64,000 nucleotides of DNA from Glebionis coronaria (GCA_025667525.1 CM046882.1:500312292-500376291), one strand, 5' to 3'; numbered from the stretch's first letter, positions 46,300-58,723 are shown. Notes: generated by a model from the letters alone, not told the origin. Made by a program: numbers and translations.

Positions 46300-46935
46300 A
46301 AAAATTGTGGAAGTAATTAACTAAATCCAGAAAACCACGTACTTCAATCACAGACGTCGGTCTTGACCATTTGGTGATAGACTCTACCTTTGTCGGATCT
46401 ATGGTAATCCCTTCTGCTAAAACAATGTGGCCTAGAAATGCCACCTTACACAACTAGAATTCACATTTTGAAAATTTAGCATATATTTCTCCTGTTGGAG
46501 AATCTGTAGTACCGTGCGAAGATGATCCTCATGCTCTTCTCTAGACTTAGAGAAGGTCAGGATGTCATCAATGCATACAATGACGAACTTGTCCATGAAT
46601 TCATGGAAAACTCGATTCATCAAGTCCATAAATACAGTTGGAGCATTCGGGACCAAAAGGCATAACCACGAATTCATAATGACCATAACATGTGTGAAAA
46701 GCAGTCTTGGAAATGTCCTGCTCTCTCACTCGCAACTGTTGGTAGCCTGATCGTAAATCGATCTTGGAAAAGTGTTAGCACCAGTAGTTGATCCAACAAG
46801 TCATCAAGACGTGGAAGGGAATAACGATTACGAATGGTGATTTTGTTTAATTTACGGTAATCGATGCATAATCTCTTGCTACTGTCCTTCTTATTTGATA
46901 AACAGAACCGGTGCACCCTATGGTGATACATTTGG
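46300..46935 (-). pseudogene. Element C reverse transcriptase remnant
   Basis: Pieces [60 protein letters not shown] and GHIVLAEGITIDPTKVE, in three frames. The palm motif is C-I-D-D. Close to the RT of B but with several frameshifts. Confidence 0.85.
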
Positions 46936-47700
46936 GCGAATAAAACCTTGTTCCAGCAACTCTTGCAGCTAATCCTTCAACTCCTTTAACTCAATGGGAG
47001 CCATGCGATAAGGATCTTTGGGGATAGGCCCTGCTCCCGGAACAAGCTCGATGTTAAACTCCACCTCGCGGATAGGAAGTATACCCGGAAGCTCTTCTGG
47101 AAATACAACCAGAAACTCGGAAACAATCGACTGATCATGGATTTAAGGAACTTTAGAAGTCGCGTCATAAATGCTAGCTAGAAAATCTTCGTAGCCATGG
47201 AATAATAAAACACGTGCTTGTAAAGCAGAAATAATTTGTACAGATTTTCCTGGTAGAAAACCATGATGAATGTATTCAGGAGCCTGAATATTGCCGCATA
47301 TGACCAGATATGAATGGCAATCAATCGTAGCGCGATGTGCTGCTAACTAGTGCATAATCAGAATCATATTGAACTCGCATATTGTCCAAGGAAAGTACGT
47401 TAGCAGAATGGATCTTGTCGTCAAACTGAAAGGAAAGCCTTTGTACACATGGGTGATACGAACATCGTCTTTTATGGGCGTGGATATATGTAATATATGA
47501 TCAAGAAATGAAAGTGCCATGTCAATACATAAAGTGAACGTCGCAGATCTCACTGAATGTGTTTCGCCCGTCTCACACATAACGAACACTGTGTGTCCAA
47601 ACATGAACAATACGCCAGTGATGGTACCTGAAATTTTAGTGGCCTGATCCATACGTAGCACAACAGGATGGGTATACCCCTTGGAGGGTACCATAATCTA
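46936..47700 (-). pseudogene. Element C protease remnant
   Basis: Reads KISGTITGVLFMFGHTVFVM and GETHSVRSAT; the catalytic Asp of FDTGATHS is replaced (CETGETHS). ISTPIKDDVRITHVYKGFPF follows. Here the joint between gag and protease stays in one frame, unlike B. Confidence 0.75.
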
Positions 47701-47719
47701 CTGAGGGCCTGTTTCAGAA

Positions 47720-47920
47720 GATATACGTGAGTCATGTGTCTTGACTCGTGTCTTGAGGAAATATACGCGTGACATGCGTCTTGACTGGTGTCTTGACATG
47801 TGTCTTTATAGAATATACGTGAGACATGTGTCTTGACTAGTCTCTTGACATGTGTCTTCAGAACATATATGTGAGACATTTGTCTTGATTGGTGTCTTGA
47901 CATGTGTCTTGAGATGTGAA
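47720..47920. repeat. GTGTCTTGACATGTGTCTTGA repeat in C interior
   Basis: Irregular tandem array of TGTGTCTTGA(C/G) with ATATACGTGAGACA spacers, about 8-10 copies, at the gag/protease linker. Confidence 0.8.
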
Positions 47921-47929
47921 AACGAGTAA

Positions 47930-48320
47930 AGTTGAAAATTTTGGGTTATCATACCAGAATTGGAGGATCGATTGGACTGCTGGCCCTTTTGTATTTCTGG
48001 TCACGCCGTTTCTATCGTTATTGCCAGAGTAGTTGTCGTCACGGTAGTTGTCACTATCACCTTTCCTGTCAGTTCTATGACGGTCAGGAGTATGACCGTA
48101 ATTCATGTAACTATTCAGCTGAGTGGTTGGCTGGTACCGGTTCCCACTCATATGCCTGAAAAGACAACTCAGTGATACCGGACATATAATTGAGAAGATA
48201 AGGATATAAAATAGAGTGGTAATGTCTGGTGGATGAAGTATATCTGTTGTCTGGTCGTTCCGATCTATCGCCTTCGTCTTTGTCTCGTAGGATCTCTAGG
48301 TTGCGAGCAACATTAGTACT
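47930..48320 (-). pseudogene. Element C gag remnant, linker region
   Basis: LEILRDKDEGDRSERPDNR (about 48310-48245) matches the capsid end of B. After a 90-base interval ending TTTTCAG the polar linker resumes with MSGNRYQPTTQLNSYMNYG and NYRDDNYSGNNDRNG. The interval matches gag intron 1 of B in position. The CCHC knuckle was not found. Confidence 0.75.
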
Positions 48321-49300
48321 TGAGCAACGTCGATAAATGGGATACGCCTGAGATGATCAGGGATCAACTAGCGATTACACATGGAATACGGTAAATGGAG
48401 TACACCTGGAATACGGTGCGTGGAGTACACCTGAAATGCGGTACATGGAGTACACATAGAATACGGTACATGGAGTACACATGGAATGTACATGAGATGA
48501 TCGTACGAGTGTTAACCGTATGACATGATTTTAAGGGAGGCAAATGACTAAACGGTTTGAAGCCCAGAAAGAAAGCAACATGATAGCCTAGCTATTTCAG
48601 CGTAGACATAATTTCAGTTGCATAAAGAAGCACAAAAGCATGATTAAACGAAATTCAACAATGACTATCATGAAAGCATGATTAATGAAAACCAACTATG
48701 ACTATCATGAAAGCATGATTAAATGAAATCCATTAATGTCTAACATGAAAGCATAATCAACATGAAGAAACATGAAAACATAATCAATATAAGGAGCATG
48801 AAAACATAATCAACATGACAACGAAATCAACATGAAAGTATGAAAAGATAATTGACATAAAGATAATAAAAGCATAATAAACAGAGATTTAACATTGACT
48901 AGTGTGGACGACTATGGTTCAATCCACAAAATTTGAAAGAAAGACAAGTGACTAAGTATGGACGACTATGGTTCAACCCATACTAGTAAAACATTCAAGG
49001 GAAAATATCATGAGTAAAGACTGACATCATGTGACTAAGTATGGACGACTATGGTTCAATCCATACTCAAAATTTCAAGGGAAAATATCATAAATAGGAA
49101 TCAACAACGTGTGACTAAGTATGGACGACTATGGTTTAATCCATAATTAGTAAAATTTCAAAAAAAAAACATCATGATTAAAACCAACAAAGTTTCTGAA
49201 AATAATAATACATGGAAAACAACAAACGCTGGTTTAGGAAGATCCTGGTGACTACCCACTAGTCACATGTCAAGTTTTAGAGCCTACAGGTCAAAGCCTT
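48321..49300. repeat. Three repeat arrays replacing gag/leader in C
   Basis: 48370-48500: GGAGTACACCTGGAATACGG-like units. 48630-48870: (C)ATGAAAGCATGATTAA-like units. 48890-49150: GACTA(A/G)TATGGACGACTATGG plus TTCAATCCATA units. No capsid sequence remains between them. The last array resembles a phrase in the interior of A. Confidence 0.85.
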
Positions 49301-49313
49301 GGCTCTGATACCA
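49301..49313 (-). other. Element C primer-binding site (initiator tRNA-Met)
   Basis: Minus strand TGGTATCAGAGCC, four bases from the 5' LTR, same spacing as in B. Confidence 0.85.
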
Positions 49314-52300
49314 TAATTGTAACGACCCACTTTGAAAAGAAGACCGTTACATGATAATTATGGCGTGTCATCAAAGCATAACAAGGTAGTATGTGTTAAA
49401 AACATAAATGACCAAAAAGGAAAGCCGGAATCAAACATCGGCCCCCAAACATAAGCTCAAACATGCATAAAGTAAAGAATGTAGAAAAGAACTAAACATT
49501 GTCCAACCAAGCATAAGTATTTAAATGAAAAAGGAAAATAAGTCTAAAGGAGCCTCCATCCTATGCACGTACTCTCAAATGCCTAAGTTGTCCTTGGGTA
49601 CCTACCGTATGGGACATGGAAAGAAAATACGGCTGAGCAATACGCTCAGTGAACGGATATAATGACATGAATAGAATGACTGAAATATAAGCAAAAGATA
49701 TGAAAAGCAGCTGAACATGTGTATGTCATGGAAAACCTAGAACATGTTTTATAAACTAGTTTATATCTGAAAAGTCTTAAGTATTATGCATGCAATATAA
49801 TTGAATGCCAAAGAGCTCATATAGGTCACAACGTATATCAACGTGCATGAATACATAGAGGGGTGACCTCGTCATGCAATTAGAGGGGTGACCTCTAATA
49901 ATATAAGTCTAGGTGGAGGGATCAACTCCAATGTGATGGATGTAGATCACATACCACAATCACCTTGTAAACCTGCAAAACGTGAACTAGGATGCACCCA
50001 TACGCCCTAAATAATAATAATAATGGCCCATGTAAACTGAAAGGACGCCGCGAGAAATCACTGTCGTCGCGAAAGAGTCATGACACCGGTGGCTCAAGTG
50101 TCATGGTTATGGTACCTCCATAACTATGTGGTCATGCATGTATATATCTCAGGCAATTTAAAATGATAGCATGGCAAACAATGAAAGTTTTTATGAAATG
50201 AAAACTAGGGAAAACAGATGGCAGCAAATGGGGAATCATAATCATGCATAGAAAGAGATGTCCTTACTGAAGGACGGAATATCCGTACCTTATGTCCAGT
50301 AACCGAATGAAAGATGAAAGGGGGAAATTAATACTCCGACTTCATGAGTGCTACATAATAAAGGATGTGTATGGGTTGCTTGTTCATTAATATGTTATAC
50401 GTTTCATGTGTTCTTGATTAAAGTATTACATGTTTCTTGTTTTATTATACATGTTATTTCCATGTTTAGTAACTTTCCAAAAATAGCAGGTGTCTATATA
50501 TAGTAACTTTCCAAAAATAGCAGGTTTCCATATACAATAAGTTTCCATAAATAGTAAGTTTTCATAAATAGTAAGTTTCCATAAATAGTAAGTTTCTATA
50601 AATAGTAATAAGCTTGTCTAATATACTTAAATAATTTACATTGTTCACCGAATAAGCTGATTATATAAGTCATGGTTTAATAAGCATATTAAATAAGCAA
50701 ATTCTTATAAGTCATGTTTAATTATAAATATTATATTAATAAGTCCATTTAATAATAAACTTAAGTCCATTTAATAATAAACTTTCATATACTAAAGTTT
50801 ATAAATAACGAGGCATGTAGAGTCGCGCGTTGCACCCGGGTTGGTGAGATGATTTTATTGCTGAATGTTCCACTCATCGAGTAGTTACAGTTATGTTTAA
50901 AATATTCTCCGCCATGTTACGTTTTAATTTTATTTATTTAAATTAGACTTTTTGTTATGGTTGGCGTAATATAAGTTTATACTACATTATTTTGTGAGAG
51001 TTCGTTTTGCTCCAATTGTGTGTATTTTTTTAATATTTAGTTGTAGCGTGATAATACCAACTATGTTGTAACTTAATACATTAGTATTTTTTAGAATTTA
51101 GTCGTTGCACGCGGGTTGTGTCTGATTGTTGATTGTGCTCCTAACAAACACTCTGACCTATGTAAAACCCATTCTTAAATGGACTCATTCTACAAAGGCT
51201 ATGCTTATGATGAGTCCTTAACATGCCTCATAGTGTTGTAAATAGTTATACCTTTTTAGCTACCAATACCCCTCAAAATAATTATGAAACCTATGCATGT
51301 GGTAAATAAATGATGAATCAATATGATGAATTTAACCGTTTACACCACATTTTATAACATGATAGTCCATAAAGAACCATTATTAAAAAACGGCATAATA
51401 ATATTTGTGGCCATCATGGGTCTATCTAGCAAGAAAAAACGTAAACCACATTAGCATAAACCGAATACAATATATAAAAGTTCATGCAATGTTATATCTA
51501 CAGGCCTAAGCCCAAAAATATTTGAAATCGAATACAATATAGAATTTGAAATCAAAATATTTTAAAGAGGTCTCGGTAGCTACAACAGGGTTCATTTTTT
51601 TTCTTTTCAAAACGAAAAAGATAGAATATAACATGTTTGTTATATTTCTTTCCTTAGTTTTCGTATATTAAACAAAGTTTCTTTTAGAGAACATAAGATC
51701 GATGATGGATTTAGTTTATACTCTTAAGATCTTTAGAGATTTGGAGTTAAACAAAGTTGAGATCTATATTATTTTTTGTTTGGTTCGAATTTTGTTGTTT
51801 AAGATGGGTTTCTGATGTTGTGGTTAGGATAGTATGAATTAATGATGTTTGATTAGTTTACTTTTTAGGATATTGTTGATAGTGGTTGTGATAGGTTTTG
51901 CTTAATGTTTAAGTTGACTCACTGAGTCAACTCGGGTGAGTCAACTCGTTTAATTTCGAGATTCACCCCAAATATTTCTAATGGAAATCTTTGAGTTTTA
52001 GGTATTAGGGTAAGTGATTGTAGGTAATATGTGTGTATATGGTAATTTTGAGATGAAATGAGAAACGAATTCGAGTTCAAGTCGGGTGAGTGAACGGAGG
52101 TTCGTGAAGATAGAGATCAGTGATGGTTGTGGTAATTTTGTTCGGCTCCTTAACGGTGATTTCGTAGTGGAGGACGGGAGGGAGGTGTTTTGTTGCTATG
52201 GATCCCTATTAACGGTTTATTAATTGAAAGGATCTGTCAGGAACCGGTGGTTTTGTAGATATGATGCTCGGTTTGATCTGAGTTTCCTGTTTCTCTTTTA

Positions 52301-52443
52301 GTTGAAAAAGTATGCGGTGAGGATGGTGCTGATTTGTTATTTATAATGTTAAAAAGAACTTACATGAGGTTTTTGAAAAGCCTCTATTTATGATTTGTAA
52401 GCAACTAAAAAGTCTCTATTAATTTACATCAGTTTTAATTCTA

Positions 52444-52925
52444 AACTTTTGATCTTCATCACTACGTTTGATCTGTAGTGTTAATAACATCCTTTAGCAT
52501 TCTAAATAGACAAAAGTTTAGAAGAGTAAAAAAAATGGATTTGGGCATTATTCACTTGTACTATAGTTAACATAGCTTAGCTCAATTGTACTAGCATTGC
52601 ATTATAAAGTTAGAGCATCCACAATGGCCGGATGACTTTTTATGATTTTGAAAAGCTTTGTGAAAAGCTTTTTAGCATTGCATGAACTTTTGATCTTCAT
52701 CACTACGTTTGATCTGTAGTGTTAATAACATCCTTTAGCATTCTAAATAGACAAAAGTTTAGAAGAGTAAAAAAAATGGATTTGGGCATTATTCACTTGT
52801 ACTATAGTTAACATAGCTTAGCTCAATTGTACTAGCATTGCATTATAAAGTTAGAGCATCCACAATGGCCGGATGACTTTTTATGATTTTGAAAAGCTTT
52901 GTGAAAAGCTTTTTAGCATTGCATG
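52444..52925. repeat. Perfect 241-bp tandem duplication
   Basis: 52444-52684 and 52685-52925 are identical by eye. Each copy ends with the first 72 bases of a MITE; only the second copy is followed by the rest of it. Confidence 0.95.
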
Positions 52926-53063
52926 AAAGGTTTTTAAAAGACTTTTTAAGAAAGACTTGATACTTCTCAAGTCTTTGATAAAAGCTTTGGGCATTTAATG
53001 TATTATGCATTTAATGCAATTAATGTTAAAAGTTTTTGTAAAAGCTAGCATTGTAGATGCTCT
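52854..53063. mobile_element. MITE, 210 bp, TTA target duplication
   Basis: Terminal inverted repeats GAGCATCCACAATGGC and (complement of the right end) GAGCATCTACAATGCTAGC. Flanked by TTA on both sides (52851-52853 and 53064-53066). The 3-bp TTA duplication is typical of Tourist/PIF-Harbinger MITEs. A truncated left end sits at 52613-52684 within the tandem duplication. Confidence 0.75.
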
Positions 53064-54564
53064 TAAAAACCTAAAATTTAGATATAATAGATTTTTAATT
53101 AATAATATACCATGTTATATACTTTGATTATTAACTAATAATATGTCATGAATTATAATTGACTATAAATAATATTATGTTATAAATAATATTATGTCAT
53201 GGATTATAATTAATTATTAAATAATAACATGTCATGTATTTTATAATTAATTATTAGATTATAGTATGTCATGAATATAATTAATTATACATTAAGCCTT
53301 AAACTTGATAAATAATTTAATTATAATAAGCCCCTGTTAATTAAGCCCAATTTAAATAAGTCGAACTAAACCAGTTCATAATAAGCCCAAACTTAATTAA
53401 CTGGTTCATGATAATTTCCAAAGGTTAAACAAACCGGTTCATAATATCCCATAAAATTAATAAGTTCATGAATATCATCCATGTTTAATTATGTCAAAAC
53501 TTACTTACTATATTATATCAATAAGCCCGAATATATAATAAGCCGATAAATAATAATCCAAATACCCCCTTTTCGTTTTCTTGGTTTTATCCGAGCCCCC
53601 AAACAAGCACCACCGACACCTAAAAGTCTCGGATGCCCGCCAACCACACCACCGCAGCCCCTGCTGCGGCTGCCCAACAAGAATACCCACTGGTTGCTTC
53701 TGTTTGTCGCTGCTAGAAGGAAACCTTAATCGTCACGTTGCGGCTGCCCAACAATGGGTTCCCGCCGCTTGCCTTTGGCTTGCGGCTGGTGGAACAAAAC
53801 ACCCACCGAGGGTTCCCTTGTGGCCCTGTGGTTGCGGCTGTTAGCACACAGCAGCCCTTGCTATTGCGGCTGCCTAGCCAAGATCCCCACCGAGAGCACC
53901 CCATGAGGGGTCCTCGGTTTTTGTGCAAACCCAATCAAACCAAACCCGATTTCGTTTTCTTGTTTAGATCTTATAATCATATGTTCATAGAACTGGATTA
54001 AATTCATAATTAATCTTATGGAAATTAAACAAAAGATTAGGGTTATGGATAATTACCGGAAGATGGTTAGAGGGATGGAGAACACACATGCAGACGTACG
54101 ATCAAAGATCAAGACTCTTCTCCCTTTTTATTTTGTGTTCTTAGGTTCTATCTTTTTTTTTGTAAACTTGTTGGAATGATAGAAATGTAGTGGTTTTGTT
54201 TGTTTATTTCATAAATGGGCCGGACTTGGGCCTTTTGTTCTTGTAAGGCTTATGTATTAACAGAAAGCCCGTTTATTTTCGTGTTACATAATAACTTGTG
54301 TTCTTATACACTCGTGCATTCGCAAATTTTATGTTCGTATTAAATCTTGTCGTATAATATTACTTATACGTAAAACTTATCGTGCATTAATTATATACTT
54401 CTCGTGTTGTACATAAAATATACGTTATTACTTGTCGTGTATTCATGATTTTTAAATTCCGTGTCATATCTTGTCATACCGTATCAAATATACGTAGTTA
54501 CTTGTCATGATTATATTAAATAATAAAAGTTTTAATTTAATGATATTTTTAAGTTGGTTTTACA

Positions 54565-54595
54565 TCGGGTTTCGGGGAGTTCCGGAGTTAGACAT
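54565..54595 (-). pseudogene. Start of the SANT-related gene split by element C
   Basis: ATG at 54593-54595 reads MSNSGTPRNP to the element C boundary. The frame runs on at 24636 across C once one TCGGG is discounted. Confidence 0.5.
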
Positions 54596-55140
54596 TTTGT
54601 GATTAAGAGTTGTGTTAGTGTGTAGGTATTTTTTGTTGTGTGAAAATTAGTTTGGTTTAAAATGTATTTATAAGTGATAAGTGGGGTTTGAAAATATTTT
54701 TGTTAAATAATATTGTACCGTTGGTGTGTGGGGCCCGGGTTTACACTTCTTTCGAAAAGTTACAATCTCACTTAAAGTGAGGCTTTTTTTTGTTCACTAC
54801 GCGAGGGAAAAAAGGTGTAGCAATGTCACGCGTGACATGCTGTTTTTTTACTCACGATACGTCTCACTCACGCCTGAAAAATTCAGCCTTACACCCTATA
54901 TAGCTATATATACTCTTCCATTTTTATTTTAAAGCACAATAATTTTATAAAAAAAGTATCTTACGGTATATGTAAACCAATAATAATCTACACAGCCACC
55001 CTATAGAAAAAGCATCAATCACACACCACACCAAAACACTACTTATTTCATAGAAAAACATAAGTTGAAGATTAAAACACAAACTTAAATGATGAATTTA
55101 TGCATCTTCAAAGTGTTGTGTCCACTAGTCATAACTATAA
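54596..55140. other. Flank of SANT-related gene and duplicated promoter-like segment
   Basis: 54596-54930 is probably 5' sequence of the split gene, no ORF supported. 54935-55044 resembles the promoter at 60187-60283: CACAGCCACCCTATAGAAAAAGCATCAATCACAC, with TATAGAA in place of TATAAAA. Confidence 0.45.
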
Positions 55141-56078
55141 GACTGGAGGGAGTGGTGTAAAACCCACTCACTTTTACATCAGCGTCACATCAACTTTTTA
55201 ACAAACTTATTACAACTAATTCACACTTTTGGAGTGTAATGACACTCACTACAATTCACTACACATCACTACCACTTTTTTATTAAATATTTTTTATTCA
55301 TACATTTTAAAAACAACATTTCAAAAAACAAACTAAAAAGGCAAATCATTCACGCGGGTAATGAAAATGATACACGGGAATTACAAGGATATTAAAAACA
55401 ACACATAGATAAATAAAAACGATACACGGATAATTTAAGAAACAAATCGCGGATAGTTTTCAAAACCTCCCAACAATGAAGATACTTAAACCGACACATA
55501 TGTTGAGCTTCATAGTTACGAAGGGCGTTATTCATTACATCATGTTCAGTTGCTCTGGCCCGTGTACGATTTGCGTTGTGGTAACATTAAGCAAACCTAC
55601 CCACGATGATCATTAGGGACTTTCATTTCCCGTTTATGCTATCGTACGTTCGTTTCCTTGGATCATCTAATCGGTCATCCATTATATGCAAAACCTCAGC
55701 CCAAAAACTACGAGAATCTCTTGTGTTAGACAAAGAGTTTTCAGCAACAAATTTCCAAGCACGACACAGTGTTATTTTTTCCTTGGGTGTCCATAGTAGC
55801 GCCATTAGAGATGTTAAAGAAGATGCTATTTTGGGTGTTTGAGGAAGAAGATGTGAAAAAATAGGAAGTAAAAAAGGGATTTTATAAGAAAAAATAGGGA
55901 TAAAAATTAAGTTTTCGATAAAAAAACATGTGGGTCCGGTTTGTTTACAAACTCGCGCTAGTGAGTTTGCCCCATAGATTTGATCAAAGCGACCAAGTCG
56001 CGCGTGAGTGGGTTGCCGAGAAGATGGAAGTTGCGCGCGACTTTATCCAAGTCGCGACTGACTTTTAACCCACTCCCC
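55141..56078 (-). mobile_element. TIR-bounded segment with SANT fragment (PIF/Harbinger-like)
   Basis: Ends are imperfect inverted repeats: left GGAGGGAGTGGTGTAAAA, right (complement) AAGGGGAGTGGGTTAAAA. It encloses 55623-55805 on minus. Target duplication not convincing. Confidence 0.45.
55623..55805 (-). pseudogene. SANT/Myb-like domain fragment
   Basis: Reads WTPKEKITLCRAWKFVAENS and FWAEVLHIMDDRL, the WT-x3-x-LC-AW and FW pattern of the plant SANT-like proteins associated with PIF/Harbinger transposases. 60 residues starting at MALLWTP and ending after the domain; the C-terminal coiled region is missing, the complement of what is left at 24110. Confidence 0.6.
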
Positions 56079-56081
56079 TTA

Positions 56082-56532
56082 GCATAATACTTTATTTCTT
56101 TTGTACACACCTTCTTAAATTTTTACTAGTTTTAATGAAATGGTATAATCTTTTTTTTCGTCTTTTATTTCTTTTACTCAAAACAAAATATTTATGCATC
56201 TGATTACTTAAAGTCATGTGTCCATCATTAGGCATGATTGTAAGAGCAAGAGGCACGATGATGTCGAAATTGGCTGCTAAATTTTTGGCGCGAGCCGAGC
56301 TTTGACGTACCGTATCAAGCCTCGCGCCAAGAGGCTTCGGTTGGTAATGTGTATATAGCATGATAAAGTAAGGTGTCTGCGAGCGCATGATACCATTTTT
56401 TTTATCATTTGACATCATTTTTTTACTCATCACACCGTCACAGAATGTGATGCCAAAGAATCGTGTCAAACCTATGTGACATTTACTTTTTCTTTTGGCA
56501 ATAATTTTAAGCCCCCAACAAATGATCTAATA
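56082..56532. other. Intergenic, nothing recognised
   Basis: AT-rich. A 125-codon minus-strand frame (56092-56469) shows no domain and I do not support it. Confidence 0.4.
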
Positions 56533-57099
56533 TCTCTACTATATATTAAAAGAAAACCCTTGCTAATTTTAGAATCTTACATAAATCAACTTACTAATTC
56601 TAATACATCATGTACAAACCATCTTAGCTTCAAAATTGAAAATAAAAATATTAAATATCTAGATAAACAGTTAATACTAAATTAACAACATTAATACTAT
56701 GAAACTGTATTTGGTTTATGAATGAAACTATATATTAAAAGAAAACCTCTTTTATTTTTAGAAATGTTACAAAATCAATTTACAACACTATATGCATAAT
56801 GTACAAGTATATAAACATAATTAGAAACTAATTTATACATAATTTAATACTCATTATTAAAACTAATTAATACATAATATTAAAAGTAATTAATACAAAA
56901 TTTAATACTCACATTAAAACTGATTAATACATATTATTTAAAAAAAATAATTAACACATCCCATTAAATAAAAATACTATTATTTATTCACAATGTACAA
57001 TAATTAAAAGCATGTATAATTACAAAATCGTAACTATTGTCTACCTAAAATGATTAGGTTCAAGTGGGGACCGGAGTTACAGTCGTTTCAACTAGCCAA

Positions 57100-57300
57100 T
57101 AAAAACCGCTAGAAAATGAACTAGAGCAGACCCATCGAAATTGATAAAAACCGCACTGTTAAAATTAATTTGTACTACTTTTTCTGAACAACACATAATA
57201 GTTGGTTTAAAATCGTCAGAAGACGAACCGGAGAGGACCCACCGAAACTGATAAAAACATCACCGTTAAATTAATTTGTACTATTTTTTTAACAACACAT
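57100..57300. repeat. Diverged direct duplication, period about 110 bp
   Basis: Shared phrases GACCCA(T/C)CGAAA(T/C)TGATAAAAA, TTAATTTGTACTA and AACAACACATAA occur twice. Confidence 0.65.
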
Positions 57301-58441
57301 AAATTTGTAATATTTATAAAAGAGACTGGATTCCATCTCTTCAAAATTTTAAATAGTACAACGTTATAAGATTTTAGTATAAACCTTTACAACACAAAAA
57401 TTTCATTAATTTATTTTTATTCAATTGATGGACACACATTAAATGACAAAATAAATACCTTAATATGCAATGTCTACAAATGATTATTGTTATAAATTCT
57501 AATTTTTTAGATACAATTATTTAAATTGTTATAATATAAGTTTAATATCATATTTCTGCGTTTGATTTTGAACCATTCAATTTTTTTATAAATTTTCGAA
57601 GACATATATCGTCTATATATGTATCTTAGTACAAATTTAGTGAAATAATGATTATTTTGCTAATGAATTCGATTCAATCATACACAAAAGTATGAAGATT
57701 TTAAAGTAATTATGATGTATGAAAACGTGCAAACATATAAATTAATAAGTTTTGCTATATTTATATGTTATATAATATTACGACGAATGTTACACATATT
57801 TGCAAATAACTTTCACCATCAATCATCACAATCCCGTAATACTATGTTTATATTAAATGATTTATTATTGCTCAAAGTTATCCAAACTTAAATTATCATC
57901 ATAAATATAAAATAGGGTTAATATACACAAAAGTTACTAAAGTTTGCTAAAAAATTCGATTTTGTTACTAAAGTTTAAAACTTAACAGATATGTTACCCA
58001 AGTATATAGATTTATTTTTTTAAGTTATCGAACTTTTAAAAAAGGTATACCACTGTTAATCTGTTGAAGAGTTACCGGCTAAGAACTTTTTTATTTGCCA
58101 CCTCAGACTTTTGTGATTTTTTTTTCTAAGTCCCATCACTATCTCTCTTTTTAACACAGTGAGCCATACACACCATTATAATACTCCCAAGGTTTATTTC
58201 ATGAAAGTAAATCACAATCTAAGCTATGATGTTTTTATTAACTATCGAGCTAACGACTGATCCGTCACCACCACCGATTCATTACCATCACCGCCCACCA
58301 CTGACCCGTCTTCGTCACCATCGTTGTTCGGATCCTTTGCCAAGTGATTTGGGTATGGAGATTTAAGTGTGGCCCTGTGAAAATGGATTTTTTTGTTGGT
58401 GTTTGATTTGGGTTTATTTTAGTTTTGATATATGATTTCTT

Positions 58442-58723
58442 TTGCAAAGATTTGGAAAAGAGTTGGAACAATTTTGTGATTTAATAGGCTTAATGGGTTG
58501 TTGTAATGGGAAGATGATAACCAATGAGGATGAAGGTCGTGGTCGTTCTGGTGGCGGCGGAACACATACATCTTTAAAAGATACTGATAATAGTGGTGCC
58601 GGTAATGGTACTGGTAATATAAGGATGATGATGGTGGTTTCATTTATATTTGTGTACCTAGATACATACAGGGTACCAAGATCTTTGTTGGTTTCATGTG
58701 TTTATATTTTGAATTTATTTTAA
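58442..58723 (+). other. 93-codon frame in MULE interior, unrecognised
   Basis: Reads GRGRSGGGGTHTSLKDTD then a hydrophobic tail. Could be part of a captured gene fragment (Pack-MULE), but I recognise no family and see no clear splice pattern. Confidence 0.2.

Larger units (their letters stand above)
50809..53092 (-). mobile_element. Helitron-like insert in right LTR of C
   Basis: Comparison with the left LTR places the insert exactly between ATAAATAA (50801-50808) and TTTTTAATTAATAA (53093 on); the left LTR has ATAAATAATTATTAATTAA there. No target duplication, insertion between A and T, and a minus-strand start TCTATTATATC fit a Helitron. The minus-strand end has a GC-rich motif GGGTGCAACGCGCG about 15 bases before the boundary, the usual hairpin zone, but the last bases are CTCG rather than CTRR. 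A similar GC motif followed by CTAA occurs inside (about 51100). No coding sequence. Confidence 0.55.
24642..54564 (-). mobile_element. Element C: old Tekay-type chromovirus, host of elements D, E and a Helitron
   Basis: LTRs begin TGTAAC and end TTTTACA. The target duplication TCGGG is exact (24637-24641 and 54565-54569) although the ends are 30 kb apart. Left LTR: 24642-25919, 33258-34594 and 44694-45054 after removing D and E; right LTR: 49318-54564 minus the 50809-53092 insert. After subtraction both are about 2.96-2.98 kb. The interior (45055-49317) has a tRNA-Met primer-binding site at 49301-49313 and eroded gag, protease, RT and integrase. LTR starts resemble those of element B (ATTATGGCGTG(T/C)CA and CAAAGCATA), so the families are related. 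Confidence 0.9.
49318..54564 (-). repeat. Element C right (5') LTR, with insert
   Basis: Direct repeat of the three left-LTR segments, interrupted at 50809-53092. Contains AGTAAGTTTCCATAAAT units at 50525-50620 and the GC-rich block at 53590-53910. Short reading frames in that block are not genes. Confidence 0.9.

Noticed and set aside
55138..56081. 3-bp TTA/TAA target duplication for the SANT-bearing segment
   Set aside because: Left flank is TAA and right flank TTA on the same strand, so they are complements and not a direct duplication.
56092..56469. 125-codon minus-strand frame
   Set aside because: Lys/Arg-rich low-complexity product of AT-rich DNA, no domain and no promoter or splice signal seen.
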